This document shows positions 16,008-25,100 of a DNA stretch of 47,714 nt, in pieces. Source of the DNA: an uncultured Eubacteriales bacterium. GTDB lineage: Bacteria > Bacillota > Clostridia > Christensenellales > Aristaeellaceae. The DNA lies in contig CACZLE010000024.1 of NCBI GenBank assembly GCA_902781945.1, forward strand, positions 1 through 47,714, given 5' to 3'. Below the pieces are notes generated by a model. The model had not been told where the DNA came from and ran no database searches. It saw only the letters and a program-made list of their open reading frames with translations. The position numbers and the translations under genes are program-made. Numbering within the stretch: the first letter of the stretch is position 1; the number at the start of each line of letters is the position of its first letter.

Positions 16008-16025
16008 ACGCAAAAAATGCAGAGA

Positions 16026-16055
16026 CGTTGGGGGCGAAATATCCCCCAACGCCTT
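16026..16055 (+). terminator. Hairpin between the binding protein and ATPase genes
   Basis: CGTTGGGGG and CCCCCAACG form a perfect 9-bp stem with an 8-nt loop, followed by CCTTTT. In this position it likely reduces read-through or protects the 3' end, giving more binding protein than ATPase and permease. Confidence 0.75.
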
Positions 16056-16074
16056 TTCCATGGAGAGACGACCA

Positions 16075-17151
16075 ATGATTGAAATCAAAAATCTGAACAA
16101 AACCTTTGCCCTCAAGGGACAAACCGTAGACGCCGTGCGGGACGTGTCGCTCACCATCCCGGACGGCGACATCTATGGTGTCATCGGCTATTCCGGGGCG
16201 GGCAAAAGCACCCTGGTGCGCTGCATCAATCTGCTGGAGACCCCGGACAGCGGCACCCTGCGGGTGAACGACAGCGGCCTGATCACGGCGGAAAATGGCA
16301 AAATCTACCTGGGCGAAGCTAAAACCCCCATGCGGGAGCGGCAGCTGAACGCCATGCGCCGGTCCATCGGCATGATCTTTCAGCATTTTAACCTGCTGGA
16401 TCGCTCCACGGTGTTTGAAAACGTGGCCTATCCCCTCAAATACAGCGGCATGAACCGCAAGGACATCAGCGACCGGGTCATGGAAATGCTGCGGCTGGTG
16501 GACCTGACCGACAAGCGGGACGCCTATCCCAGCCAGCTATCCGGCGGCCAGAAGCAGCGCGTGGCCATCGCCCGGGCTCTGGCCAATCATCCCCAGGTGC
16601 TTCTGTCCGACGAGGCCACCAGCGCCCTGGACCCGGACGCCACCGAGGCCATCCTGGCCCTGCTGCGCTCCCTCAATGAAAAGCTGGGCCTCACGGTGGT
16701 GATGATCACCCACGAGATGGCGGTGATCAAGTCCATCTGCCGCCACGTGGCCGTGATGGAGAACGGGCGCGTGGTGGAGGAAGGCAACGTCTACGACGTT
16801 TTCGCCCATCCCAAGCAGGATATCACCCGCCATTTCGTGGCCAGCGCTTCGGCCCTGAACCGGGTAGACAAGCTGCTCAAAGAGGATTCCCCCCTGGTGC
16901 AGGTGGAAGATGGCGCGCTGCTGGTCAAACTGCTTTTCTCCCGGGACAGCGTGGGCGATTCGGTCATCAGCTTCATCTCCCGGGAATTTGGCGTCAGCAT
17001 GAACATCGTGCTGGCCAGCGTGGAGGTCATCGAGGGCGCGCCCCTGGGCGGCATGATCGCCGCCATCAAGGGCGACGGGGACAAGGTGGAAGCCGCCCTC
17101 AAATGGCTTCATGATCATCATGTGGAAGTGGAGGTGCTGCGCCGTGGATGA
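16075..17151 (+). CDS. metN: Methionine-type ABC importer ATPase with NIL domain
   Basis: This 358-residue ATPase energises the importer at the inner face of the membrane. Walker A is GYSGAGKST (38-46), the Q-loop is in IFQHFNLL, the signature is LSGGQKQR (from 155), Walker B and the following Glu are in VLLSDEATSALDP, and the switch His is in MITHEMAV. A C-terminal NIL domain (about 285-358), which in MetN senses internal methionine, is present (VKLLFSRDSVGDSVISFISR). About 25 extra residues lie between the Walker A region and the Q-loop, longer than in E. coli MetN. Start ATG 16075 has GGAGAG 7 nt upstream. It overlaps metI by 8 nt. Confidence 0.93.
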   Translation: MIEIKNLNKTFALKGQTVDAVRDVSLTIPDGDIYGVIGYSGAGKSTLVRCINLLETPDSGTLRVNDSGLITAENGKIYLGEAKTPMRERQLNAMRRSIGMIFQHFNLLDRSTVFENVAYPLKYSGMNRKDISDRVMEMLRLVDLTDKRDAYPSQLSGGQKQRVAIARALANHPQVLLSDEATSALDPDATEAILALLRSLNEKLGLTVVMITHEMAVIKSICRHVAVMENGRVVEEGNVYDVFAHPKQDITRHFVASASALNRVDKLLKEDSPLVQVEDGALLVKLLFSRDSVGDSVISFISREFGVSMNIVLASVEVIEGAPLGGMIAAIKGDGDKVEAALKWLHDHHVEVEVLRRG

Positions 17152-17860
17152 GCTGCTCAAGCAATGGATCCCCAACGTGGTGGCCTATAAATCAAGATTT
17201 TTGACCAGCCTGAGCCAGACCATGCAGATGACCCTGCGCAGCGGGGCCATCGCCCTGGTGGTGGGCCTGGCCCTGGGCGTGCTGCTGACGGTGACAAAAA
17301 AAGACGGCATCCGCCCCCAAGCGGTGATCTACCGCATCGTCGATCTCTTCGTCAACCTGTTCCGCTCCATTCCCTTCATTATTTTATTGATTTTCCTTAT
17401 CCCCTTCACCCGCATGCTGGTGGGCACGGCCATCGGCGTCAAGGGCGCGCTGGTGCCCCTGGTGTTCGGCTGCGTGCCCTTCTACACCCGCCAGGTGGAG
17501 GCGGCCCTGGCCTCGGTGGACGACGGCAAGGTGGAGGCCGCCCGCAGCATGGGCAGCAGCACCCTGGGCATCATCTTCCGGGTCTATCTGCATGAGGCCG
17601 TGCCCGATCTGATCCGCGCCACCACCATCACGGCCATCAGCCTCATCGGCCTGACCACCATGGCGGGCGCGGTGGGCGCGGGCGGCATCGGCAGCTTCGC
17701 CATCAACTACGGCCAGAACCAGAACCATCAGGATATCGTCAACGTGTGCGTCATCATCCTGCTGCTGTTCGTCTCACTGCTGCAATTTGTGGGCAATCTG
17801 CTGGCCCGCCGCACCACCAACCGCGGCCTGCTGCGCCGGGAAGGGAAGGACAAGGCATGA
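17144..17860 (+). CDS. metI: Methionine-type ABC importer permease
   Basis: This 238-residue membrane protein has about five membrane segments and the permease EAA loop EAARSMGSSTLGIIFRVYLHEA that docks on MetN. Residues NLFRSIPFIILL and the TTMAGAVGAGGIGSFAINYG stretch are typical of MetI. The start is GTG 17144, inside the end of metN, with GGAGG about 9 nt upstream. The stop overlaps the ATG of the next gene (ATGA). Together with the permuted binding protein and MetN it forms one transporter. Confidence 0.93.
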   Translation: MDELLKQWIPNVVAYKSRFLTSLSQTMQMTLRSGAIALVVGLALGVLLTVTKKDGIRPQAVIYRIVDLFVNLFRSIPFIILLIFLIPFTRMLVGTAIGVKGALVPLVFGCVPFYTRQVEAALASVDDGKVEAARSMGSSTLGIIFRVYLHEAVPDLIRATTITAISLIGLTTMAGAVGAGGIGSFAINYGQNQNHQDIVNVCVIILLLFVSLLQFVGNLLARRTTNRGLLRREGKDKA

Positions 17861-19047
17861 AAAAACGCATTTGCGATTACGCGGACAGCCAGGCGGCGGT
17901 CTATCGCCAGATCGCCCTGGAGATCCACGCCAAGCCCGAGGTGAGCAATTACGAGTTTTTCGCCTGTCAGCGCCTCAGCGACCAGATGAAGGCGGAGGGC
18001 TTTGACGTCCAGGTGGACGTAGCCGGTCACCGCACGGGCTTCACCGCCTGCTATAAGTCCCCAAAGCCCGGTCCCGTGCTGGTTTTTCTGGCGGAATATG
18101 ACGCCCTGGCGGGCTTGGGCCACGGCTGTGGGCACAATCTGTTCGGCCCCACCAGCTGCCTGGCCGCCGCGGCCTTGAAGCAAGTCATCGACGAAGTGGG
18201 CGGCGAGGTGCGCGTTTACGGCACCCCGGGCGAGGAAGGCGGCGAGAACGGCAGCGCAAAGGGCAGCTTTGTGCGGGAGGGCTTCTTCCGGGATGTGGAC
18301 GCCGCCCTGTGCGTGCATCCCGGCGACAAGGACGTGGCCACCACCTGCTCCCTGGCCTGCGCGCCGGTGGATATCGAGTTCTGGGGCAAGCCCGCCCACG
18401 CGGCCAGCGCCCCGGAGAAGGGCATCAACGCCCTGGACGCGCTGATCCTGACCTACAACGGCATCAACGCCCTGCGCCAGCACGTGACGGACGACGTGCG
18501 CATCCACGGCATCATCACCAGCGGCGGCCAGGCCCCCAACATCGTGCCGGAATACGCCGCGGGCAAATTCTTCCTGCGGGCCGCCACAGCCCCGGGGCTG
18601 GAGAACGTCTATCAGCGGGTGGAGGCCATCGTGGCGGGCGCCGCGGCCATGACCGGAGCCAAGGGCCGCATGCAGCCCAGCCAGAACCGGGTGGAAAACA
18701 CCGTGCCCACGCCCTCCTTTGACGCCGTGTACGCCCAAAACCTCAAGCTCCTGGGCCGCGACCTTGGGGCCTCCGACACCAAGGTCGGCATCGGCTCCAG
18801 CGACGTGGGCAACGTCTCCCAGGTGATCCCCACCATCCAGCCCACCATCTGCATCACCGACGGCCCCACCCCCTGGCACAGCGAGGCCAGCAAGGCGGCC
18901 TCCTGCTCCGAAAAGGGCCTGGATTCCATCGCCCTGGGCGCGAAGGCCCTGGCCATGACCGCCCTGGACCTGATCCAAATCCCCGGCCTCCTTTCCTCCA
19001 TCCAGGCCGACCACGCCCAGCGCGTCGCCGCGCAGAGCGCGGATTAA
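17857..19047 (+). CDS. M20 family amidohydrolase (AbgB-like)
   Basis: This 396-residue cytosolic metallo-hydrolase belongs to the M20D group (aminobenzoyl-glutamate hydrolase B / N-acyl amino acid hydrolases). Visible motifs are LAEYDALAGLGHGCGHNLFG with metal ligands, GTPGEEGGENG with the catalytic Glu pair, the dimerisation-domain motif PAHAASAPEKGINALDA, and a C-terminal PWHSEA. It starts at ATG 17857, sharing 4 nt with metI, so it belongs to the importer operon. A plausible role is to release an amino acid from an imported N-acyl or dipeptide form; this is inference from gene order. The exact substrate cannot be read from the sequence. Confidence 0.88.
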   Translation: MKKRICDYADSQAAVYRQIALEIHAKPEVSNYEFFACQRLSDQMKAEGFDVQVDVAGHRTGFTACYKSPKPGPVLVFLAEYDALAGLGHGCGHNLFGPTSCLAAAALKQVIDEVGGEVRVYGTPGEEGGENGSAKGSFVREGFFRDVDAALCVHPGDKDVATTCSLACAPVDIEFWGKPAHAASAPEKGINALDALILTYNGINALRQHVTDDVRIHGIITSGGQAPNIVPEYAAGKFFLRAATAPGLENVYQRVEAIVAGAAAMTGAKGRMQPSQNRVENTVPTPSFDAVYAQNLKLLGRDLGASDTKVGIGSSDVGNVSQVIPTIQPTICITDGPTPWHSEASKAASCSEKGLDSIALGAKALAMTALDLIQIPGLLSSIQADHAQRVAAQSAD

Positions 19048-19063
19048 TCTTTTTTCACACAAA

Positions 19064-19104
19064 AAACAGACTGATGACCATTCCCGATCATCAGTCTGTT
19101 TTCT
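19064..19104. terminator. Bidirectional terminator between convergent operons
   Basis: AACAGACTGATGA (19065-19077) pairs perfectly with TCATCAGTCTGTT (19088-19100), flanked by A and T runs. It serves the importer operon (plus) and the adhesin operon (minus). Confidence 0.92.
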
Positions 19105-19113
19105 TGTTTTGTT

Positions 19114-22100
19114 TTAGTTCATCTGCCGCTTCTTGCCGTAGCGCAGACCCATCATCAGGGCCAAGCCCATCAGCAGCATCAGTGCGTAAGGCGCAACACG
19201 GAGATCAACGCCGGTGGGAGAAACTGCCTCGTGGCTGTTAACAACGGAAAGCGTAGTTTTTTCACCAGTCAGTGAACCAATCGTTATGACGTTTCCGTTC
19301 TGTTTCACGCCTTCGTCCAACTGCCAGGATGTCGTATAATCGCGGTTGTTTTCCGTAATTCTTATCGCCACATCCTGCGGGAGAGACAGCGTAATCGCTT
19401 CTCCATGAGCCAATTCAAAGGTTTGGCCTCGTTTGATCGTTCCGCCTTCGGATTCATTATTGACGATCCGGGTGGTAACATATTCTATGTTCTCACCCTC
19501 GCTGCCCACCTGATCTAAGGAGAAGGTGAACTTATTTCCTGCACTTGTGTCGCCCATCGCGCCATCCACAGTCTTTTGGATGGTAAGCTGCGTGATCTTG
19601 CGATCGTTATGGATCAACACCATGCAATCTTTCTCAGGCACCGTCATGGTAAAGCCATTGCCGTTATCCTTAAGATCGGTAGTGATGTCCTCCGTCATTA
19701 CCACGCTGGTGGTATTATACTTGTTTTCATCCCCAACCGCAAAGGTTTCCGTAACGGTCAGCTTTGTGCCCACATACAATTCCATCATCTCTTTGTCATT
19801 TAATGCAAGCACAAAGCTATTCGGAGCAACGCCGCCAGCCTCAGCAGTCATGGAGAATTTCTTCGCACGGTCCTCAGAAGTACCCGTGATGACCTTGCGC
19901 ACCGTCACATTTGCCGTCTTTCTGGTATTGGTAAAGGTGACTGTTCCATCCTTATCAGCCGTGGCAATCGTGAAAGCGTATGCATCTTTGTCGTCATCGT
20001 CTGAGAAGACGTCGGACCCCATAACAATGCCATAGATCTTCGCAATGTCCGAGTAATTTTCTCCTGTCGTCTTTTCCGTTACGGTCACTTTGGCATTCAG
20101 CGGCACCTCTATGGTCCTGCTCGCTTCGCCACGTCCGTTCACCGTATCCACCTCGAGCATGAACTCGCCCGTTACTGCGTTCTCTTCTCCCTCGGGCGTA
20201 TAGCTGTACTCGAATCCGAACGTACGCGTACCGTTCTGCAGCACGGGATCGTCCAGCACCTTTTTAACGGTGATGGTCTGCTTCTTGCGGTTGATGACCT
20301 TAATGATATAGCCGCCGTCTCCGTCAGGCTCTATCTTTACGTTGTCCTTGTCGCTGGATTCAATACCATCTCCGGTCACCGTGAGAATCACGTCGCCATC
20401 CAGCTTGAAATAGCCGGGGCTGGTAGAAATCTGGGACAGCGTATAGGTATCCACCCAGAATTTGTCGCTGGTGTAGAATACGCCAGGGCCATACTCGCTG
20501 GTGCCCTCTTTGTTGGCGTACAGCTCCGTACCCAGGTTGCCGTGAGTAGCCTCCGAAGCCAGGTTGAACTGACCGTTGACGTTCGTCTCAAGGTTCTGGT
20601 CCACCAGCATGAATTTGACGGGATAGGATTTGAGCGTGTTGTGGAAGGTCACGGTATGTTTCTTATCCACCGTAAACTGCTTCTCAGCGCCGTTTTCAGG
20701 CTCGCCGTCATCCAGCTTCACCGTTGTTACGTAGTTGTTGACCGCCTCATCATCTTCTGTGATCGTCAGCTCCACGCCGGCGGGAATGCCCGTCAGGGTT
20801 TCGTGACCGCCGCTAAGGACGTTGACAGGGACGGAGACATCCTTTCCGCCGTCGGTATAGGAATAGGTAAAGCTGAAGGGACGCGCGGCGGAGGTGTTAC
20901 TGACCAGCGTTTTATAGACGTCAACGTCATAGGTCTGCCGCTGGTTCTTAAATACCAGGGTGCCGCCTGCGTCGGTGTGGTTCCAGTAAGCTGTATTGGT
21001 TTCCACCTCCAGCGCGCTGGTAGTCACATCGCTGCTGTTGCCAAGATAGATCGGGTTGGCGGGGGAGGTATGAGCGTTGCGGATCACAGAAGTGTCGTAA
21101 TACTGTGCATCGCCCTCTGTCACCGTCACGTGCATCTCGTTGAAGCCGTTGCTTGAGCTTGGCGAAACGCTCCGATCCCACCTGACGGTCACAGGATCTC
21201 CCTGCTGCACGCCTTCCGCGTTATACACCGTCACTTCGGTCTGGATATACGCCGTGCTATTCTGTGTCCCGTTGTCATTGGAGCTGAAGAGCTTCAAGTA
21301 CCAGCCGTGCTTCAGCTGGAAGTCATGCGACGCGCTGACGTCCACCGGAGTACTTCCCACATGATACCTTCCGCTGATGGCCACCGTGAAGTCAAAGTCC
21401 TTCGTCTGGTCGCCGGGCGTGGGCACATCCTTGTACACATATACAGTCTGCGCGTCCGCCCTGGATTTCCAAACGGCATACAGCCTGCGAACTATGGTTC
21501 CATCCTCATCCGTGGTCCCCATCGAGAAGAAGCCGTTCGTAGCGCTCAGATTAGCAATCGTCCACGGATTGTCCGTGGGCTTGTCAGCGGAGAAATCAGG
21601 CTCCGTAGCGGTTTCCTGATAGGCCCAGCCCTGGAATTCATAGCCGATGCGGGTACTGGTGGTCGGCAGCTTCTGACTCTTCGTCGCGATATCAGCCGAG
21701 GAGTAATCAAACTCCTGCGTACCGCCGCCCTCGTAGTTGTCGTCCAGGATCAGGGCATACTCATTGGTGATGGAGGTGAAGGTCACCAGCAGGGGCTCTT
21801 CATTGACGATCATGGTTTCGTCGAAGGTGAAGGGCTTGGTGTTGTTGACCGATCCGCTGGCCAGCGCATGAGAATGCGTTGCACCCTCATAGGTGTGGGT
21901 ATAGCTGCTGACGGCGTCCGCCGTATCATAGGTGGCAGGGTTTCCGCCTTCCTTGAGCTCCAGCTTCGTGTTCCACACCAGCATATTGCCGATGCCCAGG
22001 TTATTGGTGCCGTTGACGGTCAGCTCGCGCTCCGCGCCGTAGGGGAAGGCCAGGCTGATGGATTCGCCATCTGCCAAGGTAATGTTCTCCAGGCTCTCCA

Positions 22101-25100
22101 GCGGCACGCGGTCATACAGACCGTCGCGGATGTTGATGACCTGCAGCGCCTGGTTGTCCTTGGCGCTCAGGTTAAAGGTCACGTCTCCCTTGCCGGTCTC
22201 GTTCTTGAAGGTAACATACACCATGGGCTCCCACACAGCGTAGATGGTCTTTTCATCTGTCCGCTGCACGGTGATGACGCTGTCCGCAGCGTAGGTGGCG
22301 CGGTAATCGCCTTCCGTGGGGCTATCATCGAAGCCCAGCAGGAAGAAGCCTCTGGGATGGGTGAAGAACTGATTCGCGTCGGTAAGCGTATTGCCCGCCG
22401 CGTCCTTGGTCAGCTCCGTTGCGTACTTGTACAGATGCACGGCAGCCTCTGCCTGAATGTCGCCAAACAGGATCTGGCCGGGCACGGTACTTCCGTTCAC
22501 AGTAACCAGGTTGTTTTCATCTTCCACGACACTCTTACCGGGATAATAGGTCCAGGCAGGCAGGGAAGGAGCGATTCCGGCGTAACCGGCGTTGATATAG
22601 CCGGTATTGGCGTCCAGGATCAGGTTGGCCACCTTGGGCCGACGGTCGGACGCGCTCTGGTACTGATAGATCGCCTGCAGGTAGATGTTGCCATCCGTGC
22701 TGGCGTTGACAGCGTTCACCACATAGGGATCGCTGGGCAGGTAATAGGTGGTGATTGCGTTGGAGCTATCCACCTCCACGGGTCTGAACTTGATGGGGTT
22801 GCCATCGTCGTCGTATTCCGTGGGCAGCACCAGGGCCCAGCCGCGGAAGATGACGCTGTCGTCCTTAATTGCCTGCTCTTCTCCTTCGCCTTCCTTAATG
22901 GTCAGGCCGGTGGGCGCTTTGTAGATCTCGGTATTCGCGCCGTCGGAGTAGGAGAAGTTGCTGTCCACAGGATCCACCCACGCCGACATGGTGCCGTTGA
23001 CCACCTTGCCGTCGGGCATGGTGTACTTGGGCACGTACTTGATCTTGTAGCCGCCGTCCAGACGCCATTTGGCAGTCAGGGTAAAGGGCGCGGTCACCGG
23101 GTCGGTGGCGGTGTAGGGCATGGTTTCGTTGTCCTTGTACCAGCCAAGGAAGGTCCAATGCTCGTTTTCTGTCAGCGGACGGTATTTGGTCAGCACCAGC
23201 TGGCCATTGACATACCTTTTCTCATTGGCCACATAGTTGTAGCACCATGTGTCGTAGTCCTGCAGTTCCATCCCGACGTTGGAGGACGGGTATAAGCCCA
23301 AAGAATAGATGACGATATTTCTATATAGTTGATAGAAGTCCTGCAGCTCACTTTCCGTCAAATACAACGCGCTACGAACGTCATTGTGGATACCGGATGC
23401 GCCGTCCTTGCCGGACAGCTGATAATTCACATAGTAGTATACCTTGCCGCCATTGGCTTCATACTGCGCAGCGGCGGTTTCGTTCATGGCCACGAAGCGG
23501 CGCACCGGATCATAGATCGTCAGCGTTGTGCCATGGCTGGCGCGGATATACGTCTGGAAAGTTTCATTGTATATATCCGCTCCCTCCAAAGGATACTGAC
23601 TATATTCCGTATCGAGATTATAGAAATTATATGTATATTCATTGTCGCCGATCGTTACCGTTCTCGATCCAAAGCTATCATAGCCGCCATGATTGACGTG
23701 GTCGATCTCGCCGCCGTCGGGGTTGATCCTCACGTTATATCTGATCGGACTCCAGCTGGCATACGCGATGGCGTTGCCGTCCGGCATAGTCTCCGTGAAG
23801 TCGAACGGCACCGTGCAGGCATCGTCCTTAAACCAGCCCTTGAATTCGTAGTAATCCGGGGCGATCAAGGCCACGGGACCTGTGGGATTGTTCTCGGCGA
23901 TCGTGTAATAGTTGGAATAGCCGCTGATATCCGCGCCGTACATCAGATCCGGCACGCGATACTCGTCGGGGCTCTTTACCACATCCGCCGCGTCTTCCGC
24001 AACGCCGTTATAGGTCAGGTTTTGTCCCGTGGGATAATTGGCAAAGAAGATCAGGTCGTTGATGTTGCGGTTGTAGCGGATCTCCAGCGAATTACTGAAG
24101 CTTACCGCGGAACCATAAATACCCGTACTGGTATTTAATGTTCCGACGTTCTGCCAGGCTCCTCCATTCACGCTGTATTGATACGCATGGAAGCCGGAGA
24201 ACTTATCGTTGATGCTAAAGTTAGCATTACCAGAGCTGATCCTTTCTGCCTCATCATATTCTTCCGTATGCTCAATGTTTTGGAGGGAGAAAATAATCTG
24301 TCTAGTGCCAGTCGCTTTAGCACCCCAATATTCTACCGTCATGTCAGCAGTCAAGGGGAGGAAAGCGTCCTTATAGGTCATGCGCGTACCGCTGCCAGCA
24401 GTTCCGTAATTATTTTTGCCTTCATACCACCACCAACTGGTATCGCTGGGCCAATTCAGCTTTTCGCCGTACAGACCGATTTCGTCACGGTACAGATTCC
24501 AACCGTTGCCCATCGCGGTCTGCACCCAGCGAGTGCCGGTGTAAGGGATATAATTACCCGTGGGTTCGCTGGATTTGACCCAGCGCTTGCCTTCATACGT
24601 CTCACCGTTATAATTGTAACCAGTAATGGTTTCCGTTGTATTTTTTTGGAATAGATACACATTTGCAGTATTACTTTGTATACCCCAGCCATTACTATAA
24701 CGGAGATACCTTGGTCCTTGTTCGCTGCTCAATCGGTTATTGTTGCCGCTCCAGCTCCAACGGGTATAGTCCGTGTTCGATCTGATGGATAAACCATAAT
24801 ATCCACCACTTGCATAACTTATATAATACCCATTATTATTGAATCTGAAGTAGTTGTCACTTGAAGAAGCCAACCATACCGATGTGCTATCTACCCCTTC
24901 ATCAATATAGCGTTTTGTCCCGTCTGCTTTGACATTAACAGGATTTGAAGCAACGTTGGTCCCGTTATGTCCCAAGGCGTACCCATTGCCAGCTCCATTC
25001 GTAGAAACGAGAAGGTATTCTTTTCCGGCTGTCAGCGTCGTTGTGTATTCATAGGTCGTTGTTGTTTCTTTTATGGGCGTCAGCTCGACCTTTTCTCCAC